DNA from: Reticulitermes speratus
Lineage: Eukaryota; Arthropoda; Insecta; Blattodea; Rhinotermitidae
Assembly: GCA_021186555.1 (NCBI GenBank)
Contig: JAJKFL010000005.1
Coordinates: 4,410,321-4,474,320, forward strand
DNA: 64,000 nt
Direction: 5' to 3'
Part shown: positions 23,177-32,602 of the stretch, piece after piece
How positions within the stretch are numbered: position 1 is the first letter of the stretch
Layout: each line of letters opens with the position of its first letter
The notes under the pieces: model-generated
Seen by the model: the letters and a program-made list of their open reading frames with translations, nothing else
What the model was told of the DNA's origin: nothing
The model's database searches: none
Translations under genes and position numbers: made by a program

Positions 23177-24508
23177 CGAGGTCTGTCCAAAAAGTATCCG
23201 ACCTTGGGCCGGGAAAAAAAAGTTCTGTATCTGGGTGGTTACAATACCTAATCCCCTTCAAAGTAGGCCTCTTGTGACTCCACACACTTAGCCCAGCGGT
23301 CCTTCCATCGCTGGAAGCAATTCTGGAAGGCTTGTTTTGGAATGGTGTGCAGCTGCGCCGTCGCGTTCTGTATGATGTCCTCGCGGCTGTCAAAACGGGA
23401 GCCTTTTAGCGGTGTCTTCAATCTCGGGAACAGCCAGAAATCACAAGGAGCCATGTCAGGAGAGTAGGAAGCCTGGCGAACCTGCGGAATGCCGTGCTTA
23501 GCCAGGAAACCCTGGATCAGGTGTGATGAATGAGCTGGGGCATTGTCATGATGCAGCTGCCAGTTGCGTGCGTCCCACAGCTCCGGTCTCTTGCGCCGAA
23601 CTGCATCACGAAGATGACGGAGGACTTCTTGGTAGTACTCCTTATTAACAGTTTGGCCTAGTGGTGCGTACTTATGATGCACAACACCCCGGTAATCGAA
23701 GAAAACAGTCAGTATCACCTTCACATTGCTCCGAACGTGTCGTGCTTTTTTGGGCCTCGGGGATATTGGATGCTTCCATTGTGACGACTGGACCTTGGTT
23801 TCCGGGTCATATCCGTACACCCACGACTCGTCACCAGTGATCACAGTCTTCAGGAACTCAGGATCCCTGTTGGCGCACTCCAGCATGTCCTGCGCGACCT
23901 CAAGGCGGAGTTGTTGCTGCTCCGGCGAAAGCAGCTTGGGCACAAATTTTGCCGCCACTCTTCGCATGCCCACATCCTCAGTTAAAATCGTGTTTGCGGA
24001 ACCTCTGCTGATCCCAACCTCATCAGCAATTTCCCGGACGGTCAAACGACGGTCCTCCATGATCAATGTCCGCACTTTGTCAATGACATCAGCATTTCGG
24101 CTCGTTGACGGTCTCCCGGAACGCTGGTCACTGTCCGCCGACATGCGGCCATCTTTAAAGCGGTTGAACCACTCTTTAATTTGAGTGACCCCCATTGCAT
24201 CATCACCGAAAGCCTGCTGAATTTTGCGGATTGTTTCCGCTTGGGTATCCCCAAGTTTCTGACAAAACTTGATGCAGTATCGCTGCTCCAAACATTCTGT
24301 CATCTTGAGCGAAACGAGAATGCGACGAACACGTGTTACACCACTTCGCTATCTGGCAGCGACAGACGCATCTGGCGGTGTTGCGAGGCGGCAAAAAATC
24401 ACGCATGCGCATGAAGGTCCCTTCTACCACTACGCTCAGTTTCCCCACCCTTTCGCCATTACTTACCGCGGAAAAAAATATAGTCGGATACTTTTTGGAC
24501 AGCGCTCG
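23177..24508 (-). mobile_element. Complete mariner transposon
   Basis: 1,332 bp flanked by TA on both sides (23175-23176 and 24509-24510). The ends are inverted repeats of about 27 bp sharing CTGTCCAAAAAGTATCCGAC, with three mismatches near the tips (CGAGGT versus CGAGCG). It carries one uninterrupted transposase frame on the minus strand. It is nested inside the hAT-type element, so it is the younger of the two. Base composition is visibly richer in G and C than the AT-rich surroundings, in keeping with recent arrival or horizontal transfer, which is inference. Confidence 0.95.
23248..24303 (-). CDS. Mariner-family DD34D transposase
   Basis: 351 residues, the usual length of mariner transposases. 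The N-terminal third has two helix-turn-helix regions: about residues 1-60 (QRYCIKFCQKLGDTQAETIR) and 80-115 (RRLTVREIADEVGISRGSAN), which bind the inverted repeats. The linker FVPKLLSPEQQQLR stands where WVPHEL is common. The catalytic domain shows GDESWVYGYDPETK, HHDNAPAHSS and YSPDMAPCDFWLF, giving the triad D, D, D with exactly 34 residues between the second and third aspartates. The enzyme cuts and pastes the element at TA sites in the nucleus. No stop or frameshift interrupts it, and the start was chosen because MTECLEQRYCI aligns with family N-termini. It may be functional. Expression is unknown, as promoter sequence would lie in the 200 bp behind the inverted repeat. Confidence 0.95.
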   Translation of the reverse strand: MTECLEQRYCIKFCQKLGDTQAETIRKIQQAFGDDAMGVTQIKEWFNRFKDGRMSADSDQRSGRPSTSRNADVIDKVRTLIMEDRRLTVREIADEVGISRGSANTILTEDVGMRRVAAKFVPKLLSPEQQQLRLEVAQDMLECANRDPEFLKTVITGDESWVYGYDPETKVQSSQWKHPISPRPKKARHVRSNVKVILTVFFDYRGVVHHKYAPLGQTVNKEYYQEVLRHLRDAVRRKRPELWDARNWQLHHDNAPAHSSHLIQGFLAKHGIPQVRQASYSPDMAPCDFWLFPRLKTPLKGSRFDSREDIIQNATAQLHTIPKQAFQNCFQRWKDRWAKCVESQEAYFEGD

Positions 24509-24625
24509 TAGATGTAGATTATAGACTATGTATAACTTGAATTATGCACCAATAACTTTGGGGGTACAAAGTTGAAGAGAAATTATATGTGGGGGTACGC
24601 GAACAAAAAAGGTTTAATACCACTG

Positions 24626-24791
24626 TTTTAGAGGGTTTTTGTAATGTTCATGGTCAAATGGGTCACGCAGCACACAAAAAGAAGTCAGCTTTACGGATAC
24701 CGCCCTTGATAAAGAGAGGATGACAATACTGAGAAATGCTGTACAGATAGTGGTCAGGCATAAGCAGTACTCGGGAAGTAACAGAAATATA
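24626..24791. other. Spacer between two DNA transposons
   Basis: The hAT target duplication occupies 24626-24633. The rest, up to the Tc1-like element, shows no feature. Confidence 0.5.
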
Positions 24792-25402
24792 CAGGGTGAT
24801 TTAGGAGGAAAATTTAATATTTTGGGAGCTGATACTATCGGTCATTGTGAGAAAAAAAGTTCATACGATCATGTGTTTAATTCTCAATGGTTACCGAGAT
24901 AGCGCTGTTTGAATCCGTCTCATCTCCAGACCTAACTCCGTTAGATTTTGTGTTTGTGGGGTTGGATGAAGAGCGAAGTTTACAAAACAAAGGTGAATAC
25001 ACAGACGAATTGCTCGCTCGCATTTTGGATGCTGCTGCCTGCATAAAGATACGTGAAGATCAACTGAGACGAACAGCACGAGATCTTCGCACACGAGTTG
25101 CAAAATGTATTGAGGGTTGACGGTGGGATTTTCGAACATTTATTGTGAACTGTAATAAATCTGTCATTTATGTGTAACAAATTTATCATTTACACATTAA
25201 ATTAATATTAAAATAAAATTAACAGTAATTAATTTCTCTGTCTTTATTACCATTCACAGTGATTTTTTATTTGTAAATTCAAACAGCTCTATCTCACTTA
25301 ACCATTCAGAATTAGGCACATGTTCACATGAACTTTTTTTCTTCTCACAATGATCGGATTTTCACCTACAAAAATATTGACCTTTCCTCCCGAATCACCC
25401 TG
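24792..25402. mobile_element. Tc1/mariner-like deletion derivative
   Basis: Inverted repeats of about 75 bp begin CAGGGTGATTTAGGAGGAAA at 24792 and end with the complementary form at 25402 (TTTCCTCCCGAATCACCCTG). TA lies on both sides (24790-24791 and 25403-25404). Length is 611 bp. The arms also share a CTCACAATGA-type block and AGTTCATRYGA-type sequence. Only the C-terminal end of a transposase remains inside. Confidence 0.88.
24887..25120 (+). pseudogene. Transposase C-terminal remnant
   Basis: A 77-codon frame whose residues 11-77 read SSPDLTPLDFVFVG, DELLARILDAAACI and LRRTARDLRTRVAKCIEG. SPDLTPLDFFLWG is the block around the last catalytic acidic residue of Tc1/mariner-type DDE transposases found in insects, and the following lines match their C-termini. 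The first two catalytic residues and the DNA-binding domain are gone, so this is an internal-deletion product. It lies within 24792-25402 in the orientation expected from the inverted repeats. The annotated first residues (MVTEIALF) are probably not native. Confidence 0.7.
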
Positions 25403-25917
25403 TATATACAGTGACAACTGACACTAGAGGAAACATGTTAATTGGACTTTAATGACACTTCCCTATTCGCTTTCATGACGTGTACAGGCACCATTTTACG
25501 ATCACAGTTACGCAACACACTCTAACATAACTGGGTTATATGTGAATACCCCGAGCGAGATTCGAAATGCAATCATGTTGCCTCTGAGATCGCCTTAAAA
25601 TATCACTACAATTGTTATGAACATAAAGTATTTATTGTAATAATTGTATCACATCTTACAGCGCGTTGGTTAAAATGTTAGGGTACGGAGATATTTTTCG
25701 TTGTTTTGTTACATTTAGCTCCTCTCTCCCCTAAAAGTGATTACCAATTACCACACAGTCACTATTCGATGTTTAAATTTCAAATTATCGATATTTGTTT
25801 ATATATAAATCTACTATAGGAGGCAGAGTATGCTTTGTGTATTATTTTATTACTGCGTCAATAATCCAAAATTTCTATACATTCGGCAAATGAATGTGGC
25901 AAGGATGTCAACCCTAA
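25403..25917. other. Unique AT-rich sequence, nothing identified
   Basis: No frame, repeat or transposon end was recognised between the Tc1-like remnant and the family D SINE. Confidence 0.45.
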
Positions 25918-26113
25918 TTACCGGCCGCCTTTACTCCCCAGGAAATATTCACTGTACTAATTTCTGTTAAGAGGCTGAGTCGACCCCAGGACCTTAGTAC
26001 GGCCGGAAGAATTAAGTCAATGAAAACCCCAATGACCCCATACGGAATCAAAACCGCGACCTTCCGGCGTGTAGCGCAGTGCCTCAACCAACTGCGACAC
26101 CGCGTGCCCCGTA
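25918..26113 (-). mobile_element. SINE family D, 3' truncated
   Basis: The minus strand starts with the head (GGCACGCGGTGTCGCAGTTG, ACTGCGCTACACGCCGGAAG) and continues to TTCCTGGGGAGTAAAGG. The distal third of the family D body is missing. The B box is altered (GCGGTTTTGATTCCG). Confidence 0.8.
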
Positions 26114-26469
26114 ACGTCGTAAGGTCCAATGAATAATGAACGATGAATTGGAAGGGAGTTTGAAGAAAGAAGTCATGGTCTACTTGAAGACCATTCCTGC
26201 ATTCGACTGGAGGGGCTGAGGAAAACTATAAAGATATAATTTATGATAGCATGGGACTGAGCGCCGAAACGTGCATCTCCCGAATACAATTGTATACCGG
26301 TACCGCCACAGTAACCTGCCCCGTCACAGTGTGTTGTTAATTACTTTAATGATCGCTGGGGGAATTAGTTTCGAGCACTTGAAACTGTTGCTGCTGTAAC
26401 TAGCATGAAGGGCTGGCCAGTGGAGAACTCTACACACACCAGTCAAATTACGAAAATTACGAAATTACG
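26114..26469. other. Unique sequence, nothing identified
   Basis: GCGCCGAAACGTGC at about 26261 resembles the 3' side of the ribozyme-like motifs, but no CTGANGA core accompanies it at the right distance. Confidence 0.35.
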
Positions 26470-26996
26470 AAAAATTACGAAAAGCGACTATTAGCCTTGT
26501 CATGTCTCTCTGTCCGTCTATCGGTCTGTCCGTCCGCTTGGAACAACTCTTCTCCCACTGGACGGACTTGCATGAAATTTGATATTTGAGTAATTTTCGA
26601 AAATCTGTCGAGAAAATACAAGTTTCATTAAAATCTGACAAGAATAACGGGTACTTTACATGAAGACCTATGTACATTTATGACAGTATCTCGCTGAATT
26701 CTTCTTGTAATGAGACATGTTTGAGACGAACTTGTAGAGAAAATCGAATTACACATTCATCTTAAATAACTTTTTTTTTTTTTAAATCTTTCCATTTGTG
26801 AGGTTATGTTGAAAAATATGGTACAGCCAGACAGGCCATAGGTGACAATATAATACGGCGCATGCGCTTTGCATGCTGGATAACTAAGGCTACAGACACA
26901 CACTCAGAATATGTAATACTTATTGCTTTTCCACAGCAACAATGGTTACGCGAACGCGGCTTAATGTTACGTTACACGTACATTGCCTCTTTTGTT
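26470..26996. mobile_element. Dispersed repeat E, copy 2
   Basis: Uninterrupted homologue of 21189-21880, with the same order of landmarks (AAAGCGACTATTAGCC, ATGAAGACCTATGTACATTT, GACAATATAATACGGCGCAT, CCACAGCAACAATGGTTACG). No protein motif and no target duplication were recognised, so the class is unassigned. Confidence 0.75.
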
Positions 26997-27044
26997 GAGT
27001 GTTTTTAACAATGTTGTCTATTCCTGAGTTTGAATAGCGCAGGT

Positions 27045-27308
27045 GATAGACGAATGAATTATCATGGAACATTGTTGGAATGTTGCTGACAAGGGAAAGA
27101 CCGATGTACAGGGCATACACAAAAGAATGGTGTGGTTTTAATAGTGAATTAACTATTAACACCGCACCATTCTTTTGTGTATGCCCTGTACTTGGAGAAC
27201 AACCCTTTCCAATGCTACTTTGTCTACTATTATCGTACATATACTGGCTTGGGATTGATCCCGGGCTTTCGCCGTGAGAATCTGGTGACTAACTCCCCGA
27301 GTCATGGC
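27045..27308 (-). mobile_element. SINE family C, split by a hairpin MITE
   Basis: The minus strand reads GTGCCATGACTCGGGGAGTT, AGCCCGGGATCAATCCC and TAGACAAAGTAGCATTGG, then a hairpin MITE (27109-27188), then GGTCTTTCCCTTGTCAGC and CAACAATGTTCCAT. Together these follow the family C order head, body, CTGTCNNTTTCATTCC, TGCTCCATTA. The hairpin landed in the middle of the SINE body. Confidence 0.7.
27109..27188. mobile_element. 80-bp palindromic hairpin MITE, copy 1
   Basis: A near-perfect fold-back (CAGGGCATACACAAAAGAAT, GGTGTGG, a short AT loop, then the complement ending ATGCCCTG) with TA on both sides. Three further copies lie at 30202, 34855 and 37712. Confidence 0.88.
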
Positions 27309-27825
27309 ACTGTCTTTTGTTGAGTTATCGTGATGTCTAATGCATCAAAATATTAGCTACCCTAATGGCTGAGAGCGGAAATAAGCGATGGACTGTCTTA
27401 ACATAAGCTTCATTCAAAATAAATCAGATCTCCATAGCTTTTAAGTGGTCTAATCGGTTGGTTCAGATGGTTACATAGACGAAAGTTAGCGGCCATAAAT
27501 TCCTTTATACCCACAGCAATTATTCTGTGATTAAATACATTCTGTACAGCACTGACTCGAAATAATTTCTCTTTTATTCCTGTTGTTCCGAAAATGTGTG
27601 TGTTGTCCGTACTGTGGGAGGCAAATTGAGTTAGGATGGACTGTTTGGTTCGTTAAGCGGTTCTGGATGTGAGCCACCGCATTGATTGTGCATGGCGCGT
27701 GCTTGAATTGCACGTAATTGGATCCAGCAGTCTGTGACAAATGTGCCGGGCTCTTCAGGCACACGCTGCATGCGCACTGCGACAGAGAGTGCATCCGCAT
27801 GCATCCGGTGATCACATTTGTACAG
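27309..27825. other. Unassigned sequence
   Basis: Opposed or overlapping frames at 27531-27927 (98-100 codons, minus) have no recognisable motif. Nothing else was identified. Confidence 0.35.
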
Positions 27826-28262
27826 CGATTCATTCATTCTGTAGTCTGTCTTACGACAGGTCCGTAGCCTCTTCCAAAGCGAGTTCTCCACAGGGTGCGA
27901 TCTAGTGCTTCCTCTTTCAATTTCCATTATCTTTTCTTTTCCTTAAGGTCATCCAGTAGCCGCTTACGTCTTCCTCCTCGCCTTCCCGTCACTTATATCT
28001 TTCCTTCAAAAACGTGTTTTAGAAGGCAGTTTCTACGCAAGATGTGACCAATCCAGTTAGCCTTTCTTCTTTTCATTGTATGTACGATATTCCTCTCCTC
28101 CTTCACTCTATGTAATACTTCTTCATTTCTCACACGATCGGTCCAAGTGATCTTCTCCATTCTTCTCCAGCACCACATTTCAAAACTTTCCAGATACTTC
28201 TGATCTACTTTCCGAAGTGTCCACGTTTCAGCACGTGGACACTTGTACAGCGATAATATCAT
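27826..28262 (-). pseudogene. LINE C-terminal tail (LINE X), second copy
   Basis: The minus strand encodes ETWTLRKVDQKYLESFEMWC, WRRMEKITWTDRVRNEEVLH and NWIGHILRRNCLLKHVFEGK as an 89-codon open frame (27993-28262). Broken sequence encoding RRGRR and LWRTRFGRGYGPVVRQ follows, and it ends at an ATTCATTC tail near 27826-27838. It shares the protein tail of 19740-20340 but is better preserved. It is 5' truncated with no RT catalytic domain. Confidence 0.8.
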
Positions 28263-28334
28263 TTATTTCACCAAGTTCTTTTAACATGCGGCGATGACGT
28301 TTCGTAAAGGAAAGGACGAAGTATGAGCATAATA
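28263..28334. other. Short spacer
   Basis: No feature seen. Confidence 0.4.
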
Positions 28335-28560
28335 TACCTTGAGTAGTGATTATGCCATGGGATGCATTATCAGGGGTTCAGTTCCCAGCAACGGCAAGAT
28401 ATTTTTCTTCTACAAAACGCCCAGACAGGCTCTGGAGCCAACCCATCCTCATATTCAATACGTTTCAAATCCCTTGACCGGTAATAAAACGGGCGAAGCG
28501 TGAAGTTGACCACTCAACTCCATCTCGATACCCCCCATTCCATTTGGCTGCAAGTTCTGC
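28335..28560 (+). mobile_element. Very diverged SINE related to family B
   Basis: CAGGGGTTCAGTTCCCAGC resembles a worn B box. CAAAACGCCCAGACAGGCTC, GTGAAGTTGACCACTCAACT and CCATCTCGATACC follow the family B body order. No head A box or duplication could be placed. Confidence 0.45.
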
Positions 28561-28689
28561 TTGTGATTTCTGATAAAGTCCCCATAGTTCAAAGCGATGC
28601 GTGACCCATCAATGGCTGGTAATTACTTTGCTGCCGTATGTACAGTGAACTGGCAATGTAGTAAGGATGGACGGAACTCTTATCCATAA

Positions 28690-28870
28690 AAAGTAATGGA
28701 TGTATTGGACAAGGAAAGCCAGTGGGAAAGTCTAGAGACAGATGGGAGTTAACTGTTTGGAGAAATACCGTAGATCTGCTCCGATTATAGAGCTTGAAGG
28801 CGGTAACAAATCAGAGAGAAGGTTGGAGGAAGGTGATCGGGGAGGCCATGTTCAAAAAAATGTGCCCAGG
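28690..28870 (+). pseudogene. Possible LINE tail remnant
   Basis: Frames encode KPVGKSRDRWELTVWRNTV, then after a stop AVTNQREGWRKVIGEAM. The spacing resembles the GRPRDRW ... DRKKWRQVV segment at the C-terminus of several arthropod non-LTR ORF2 proteins. Short and weak, and no other copy in the window confirms it. Confidence 0.35.
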
Positions 28871-29105
28871 CGCCATAGAACGAGAAGACATCGTAGTTCT
28901 TCGTGTGTTATGACAACGTGATTACTATATACCAGACAACACGGTGTCATAACCCGTAAGACCACATTATGCGCTTTTTACATGATTAAGTGGAATTATG
29001 TGGTGGCATTTTCTCGCTGCAAATAGCAGGGATTATACTGACGGGTTCGGTTATCGGATCCTCGTTTGTCAATACGGTTTGCACAACGTACCAGGCTCTA
29101 AGAGA
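28871..29105. other. Spacer, nothing identified
   Basis: No feature seen before the family B SINE. Confidence 0.4.
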
Positions 29106-29610
29106 TTTGTAGCTCAGTCAGTATAGCGACTCGCTACGGGCTGGACGGTCCGGGGATCGAATCCCAGCCGATCCCAGTGGCCGCGCGGTCTAAGGCGTGG
29201 GTCTGTGGCCGTTCGCTTGCTGGGATTGTGGGTTCGAATCCCACCGGGGGCATGGATGTTTGTGTTGTATTTGTTGTATAAGGACGGTAGTATGGAACGT
29301 AAAGTGACATGAAGGACAGAAGGATTTAAACAGTACAAAATTGGATCAAAAGGGAAAAACCCCGGACAGGCAAAAAAAAAAAATCCCGGTGGGGGCGAGA
29401 TTTTCACAACCCGTCCAGACCGGCCCTGGGGCCCACCCAGCCTCCTATACAATGGGTACCGGGTAAAGCGGCCGGGGCGTGGAGTTGACCAACCACCCTC
29501 ATCTAGCGCCGAGGTTAAAGAAAGAGTAGAGCTGTACCTCTACTCCCCCTCTGGGCCTTCGTGGCCTGTTATAGGGAGAACTTTACCTTTACCTTTACCC
29601 TACATCTCAC
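29106..29610 (+). mobile_element. SINE family B, split by a SINE A2
   Basis: Head GTAGCTCAGTCAGTATAGCG and CCGGGGATCGAATCCC are followed by a complete A2 SINE. The rest of family B then resumes at TCCCGGTGGGGGCGAG and continues through CCCACCCAGCCTCCTATAC, GCCGAGGTTAAAGAAAGAG and the CTTTACCTTTACC tail. Confidence 0.9.
29167..29383 (+). mobile_element. SINE family A2 inserted in a SINE B box
   Basis: Starts GCCGATCCCAGTGGCCGCG, has B box GTGGGTTCGAATCCCACCG, then the A2-specific body (GTTGTATTTGTTGTATAAGG, GATTTAAACAGTACAAAA, GAAAAACCCCGGACAGG) and a polyA tail of 12. The flanking AATCCC is present on both sides (29160-29165 and 29382-29387), so the target was the family B B-box. Confidence 0.9.
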
Positions 29611-29778
29611 CAAAGCCAGTGGCGAGCCGACCTTCTGATTGCGGCAAGTGTCGCTGCATTAGCCTGCAGCATTAGTCCACTTTGCTACGTCCACGCCCTC
29701 CTATGTGTTGTATAAATGAAAACAGGTTTGTCTGAAATCATTGTACGAAGTCAGTGTTCGGTAGTAACTACACAGGCA

Positions 29779-29851
29779 GGGGGCGTAGCTCAGATGGTAG
29801 AGCGCTCGCTTAGCATGCGAGAGGTACCGGGATCGATGCCCGGCGCCTCCA
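29779..29851 (+). tRNA. tRNA-Ala (AGC)
   Basis: 73 nt folding into a complete cloverleaf. Acceptor GGGGGCG pairs with CGCCTCC and includes the G3:U70 wobble that marks alanine tRNAs. The D arm is AGCTCAGATGGTAGAGC. The anticodon stem CTCGC/GCGAG encloses loop TTAGCAT with anticodon AGC. The T arm is CCGGGATCGATGCCCGG and the discriminator is A. The internal A box (TAGCTCAGATGGTAGAGCG) and B box (GGGATCGATGCCC) are near consensus, except that the T-loop reads ATCGATG instead of TTCGATT. A TTTT Pol III terminator follows four bases after the gene. There is no intron and no CCA. It is not part of a SINE, as neither the body nor the tail of any family follows. Confidence 0.92.
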
Positions 29852-30201
29852 AAGTTTTATTCCATTTTTATATTCTTGTTCCCCTCCTTATCCTACAGGA
29901 CGTCCATTGTGTCACGGCTCAAGTAGTTAGTCGCCGGCTTCAATCCCAGACCGGTCCATGTGGGATTTATTCTGACACATTTTATCACCCAGAAACATGG
30001 CCCAAGCGCTTCTGACCTTTGCTCAGGAGGTACCCGGTTCCATTCTCATCCGCGACACTGACATCCTGATGAGATTCTTGATGGGTGTCTTAATTCCTTC
30101 AGGCAGTTGTCCGGGTAGTACCTCAAATGGCCACGCCCGCTTCCTTACAGATCCTTCCCAATTCATCATTCACAAATTGTCCTAACATTCCAGGCTATAT
30201 A
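29852..30201. other. Spacer with possible SINE C head trace
   Basis: GTTAGTCGCCGGCTTCAATC near 29930 resembles a worn family C head, but the body is absent. The TTTT terminator of the tRNA lies at 29855-29858. Nothing else was identified. Confidence 0.35.
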
Positions 30202-30277
30202 AAGGGTATACACAAACGAATGGTGCGGTTTCCATTTATTCACCATTGAAAACGCACCATCTTTTGTGTATACTCTG
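30202..30277. mobile_element. Palindromic hairpin MITE, copy 2
   Basis: Same fold-back as 27109-27188 (GGGTATACACAAACGAATGG, a short loop, then GCACCATCTTTTGTGTATAC) with TA flanks. One T is missing from the right arm and the first base is A instead of C. Confidence 0.8.
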
Positions 30278-30353
30278 TATAGGCTAATTATGATAACACC
30301 GTAAATTAAGTAATGCATAAACAAAGATAAAGTTTTCCTTATGCACATCATAA

Positions 30354-30665
30354 GGGGCACGTGGTTTTGCAGTTGGTTGAGGCACTGCGCTGCAAGCCGG
30401 AAGGTCGCGGGTTCAATTCCCGATGGCGTTATTTTCCATTGACATAATCCTTTCTACCGCACTATGGCCATGGGGTCAACTCAACCTCTAACAGAAATGA
30501 GTACTATGAATATTTCCTGGGGGGGGGGGGGTAAAGGCGGCCGATGCGTAGGGCTGACAAACTTACCACCTTCTTATGCCGATTGTCTTGAAATGTGGGA
30601 GCCTCAACCTCCTGGAATCCTCAGGACCTGTCCAGGCCTGTACACGGATTGTTTTACCTTTATCT
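30354..30665 (+). mobile_element. SINE family D
   Basis: Head GTTTTGCAGTTGGTTGAGGC and B box GCGGGTTCAATTCCCGATG. The body follows (ACAGAAATGAGTACTATGAA, TATGCCGATTGTCTTGA), with a run of 12 G inside at about 30522-30531. It ends GATTGTTTTACCTTTATC and abuts the next SINE. Confidence 0.85.
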
Positions 30666-30667
30666 TT

Positions 30668-30940
30668 GTTTGTGCACATCATGAAGGTATGTGGGGAGTA
30701 TAGGTAAAGCTCCACGCATTCTTAACTTCAACAGTAGGTGGAGATGAGTGGTCAGTTTCACACCCCATCCGCTTTACCCCCGGCGAAAGTGTGTCCTGTG
30801 GGTGGGCCCCAGAATATATCTTGACGTTTCGGAGGAGAGAAATACATCGTAACTTTGTCGTGAATCGAACCACGGTACCTTTGTCGTCTAGTCCCTAGCT
30901 TAGCCACTACACAAACTGATAGGCTATCCCGGTTTACAGT
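30668..30940 (-). mobile_element. Diverged SINE related to family B
   Basis: The minus strand shows a worn head (GATAGCCTATCAGTTTGTG, B box GTGGTTCGATTCACG). It is followed by CCCACCCACAGGACAC, GGGGTAAAGCGGATGGGG, CACTCATCTCCACC and GTTAAGAATGCGTGGAGC, in family B order. Confidence 0.65.
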
Positions 30941-31014
30941 GACGTATAAGTAAGAGAAACAAATACAGGTACAGAGAGCATGATGGACACACATTTTCTT
31001 TCGCTGCGCGGCCG

Positions 31015-32166
31015 GTCCTTGGGACCCTGCATAGAACTTAATTTAGGTTCATCCAGTTGGGTACTGGGACCCTGCATATAACTTAATTTAGGTTCATCCC
31101 AGTTGGGTACTGGGCCCTGCATAGAACTTAATTTAGGTTCATCCCAGTTGGATACTGGGACCCTGCATAGAACTTAATTTAGGTTCATCCCAGTTGGGTA
31201 CTGGGACCCTGCATAGAACTTAATTTAGGTTCATCCCAGTTGGGTACTGGGACCCTGCGTAGAACTTAATTTAGGTTCATCCCAGTTGGGTACTGGGACC
31301 CTGCATAGAACTTAATTTAGGTTCATCCCAGTTGGGTACTGGGATCCTGCATAGAACTTAATTTAGGTTTATCCCAGTTGGGTCCTGGGACCCTGCATAG
31401 AACTTAATTTAGGTTCATCCCAGTTGGGTACTGGGACCCTGCATAGAACTTAATTTAGGTTCATCCCAGTTGGGTACTGGGACCCTGCATAGTACTTAAT
31501 TTAGGTTCATCCCAGTTGGGTACTGGGACCCTGCATAGAACTTACTTTAGGTTCATCCCAGTTGGGTACTGGGACCCTGCATAGAACTTAATTTAGGTTC
31601 ATCCCAGTTGGGTACTGGGACCCTGCATAGTACTTAATTTAGGTTCATCCCAGTTGGGTACTGGGATCCTGCATAGAACTTAATTTAGGTTCATCCCAGT
31701 TGGGTACTGGGACCCTCCATAGTACTTAATTTAGGTTCATCCCAGTTGGGTACTGGGAACCTGCATAGAACTTAATTTAGGTTCATCCCAGTTGGGTACT
31801 GGGACCCTGCATAGAACTTAATTTAGGTTCATCCCAGTTGGGTACTGGGACCCTGCGTAGAACTTAATTTAGGTTCATCCCAGTTGGGTACTGGGACCCT
31901 GCATAGTACTTAATTTAGGTTCATCCCAGTTGGGTACTGGGATCCTGCATAGAACTTAATTTAGGTTCATCCCAGTTGGGTACTGGGACCCTCCATAGAA
32001 CTTAATTTAGGTTCATCCCAGTTGGGTACTGGGACCCTGCATAGAACTTAATTTAGGTTCATCCCAGTTGGGTACTGGGACCCTGCGTAGAACTTAATTT
32101 AGGTTCATCCCAGTTGGGTACTGGGACCCTGCGTAGAACTTAATTTAGGTTCATCCCAGTTGGTAC
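31015..32166. repeat. 46-bp minisatellite array
   Basis: About 25 copies of GGGACCCTGCATAGAACTTA followed by ATTTAGGTTCATCCCAGTTG and GGTACT. Each unit holds two short inverted pairs (GGGACC..., CCCAGT..ACTGGG), so single-strand copies would form a CCCAGTTGGGTACTGGG hairpin. Very homogeneous, with only scattered substitutions (GTACTTAAT, CTCCATAG, CTGCGTAG). Confidence 0.96.
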
Positions 32167-32467
32167 CTTTAATCAAGACCGTTATTTGACTGCAGGCTGT
32201 TTCAACACTTAATATTCGCGCGCAGTTTACTATGTATATGCAATGAAGTGATCCAATTATATTCTTCGTGCATCACCGAACTGCAATGAATAAATTAGGA
32301 ATTTTTAAACCCGAATAGCTCTGAAAGAAATCTGACAGTGAAATGAATGCAAACAGTGAGTTCCCAGTGCTGAATTAATTATGTAGTTGCACGAACGAAG
32401 GTGAAATGGGTAAGGAAGGGTAATTGGAGGATATTTATTTTGAATATTAAGAAATTTAACAAGGTTT
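32167..32467. other. Unique sequence, nothing identified
   Basis: No open frame or repeat was recognised between the 46-bp array and the fold-back element. Confidence 0.45.
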
Positions 32468-32525
32468 ATATTAAAAGTTTTATTATACCAACATATGCAC
32501 TATATTCTTATAATAATGTCATTCA

Positions 32526-32578
32526 CCCCTACATATGTTTCGGCCTGTTAAAGGCCATCTTCAGGGGGTCAAAGTACT
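32526..32578 (-). ncRNA. Hammerhead-like ribozyme motif
   Basis: The minus strand reads CCCC, CTGAAGA, T, GGCC, loop TTTAACA, GGCC, GAAA, CATATG, TA, GGGG. CCCC/GGGG gives helix I, GGCC/GGCC helix II, and the palindrome CATATG a very short helix III that would pair better between two molecules. The core boxes CTGANGA and GAAA, and the TA cleavage context, match the hammerhead consensus. The extra T before helix II departs from the textbook core. Confidence 0.65.
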
Positions 32579-32602
32579 TTAACATAGACTATACATCTGT
32601 TT

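Larger units (their letters stand above)
22826..24625. mobile_element. hAT-type element interrupted by a mariner
   Basis: Terminal inverted repeats CAGTGGTATTCAACC (22826) and its complement ending at 24625 (CAGTGGTATTAAACC, one mismatch in 15) are typical of hAT ends. A perfect 8-bp target duplication, TTTTAGAG, lies at 22818-22825 and 24626-24633, the length expected for hAT. Subterminal GGGGGTACG motifs occur several times near both ends. Without the mariner it is only about 466 bp and non-coding, so it is a MITE-like non-autonomous copy. Confidence 0.9.

Noticed and set aside
23726-24184. 152-codon plus frame inside the mariner
   Set aside because: Antisense shadow of the transposase, with no motif of its own.
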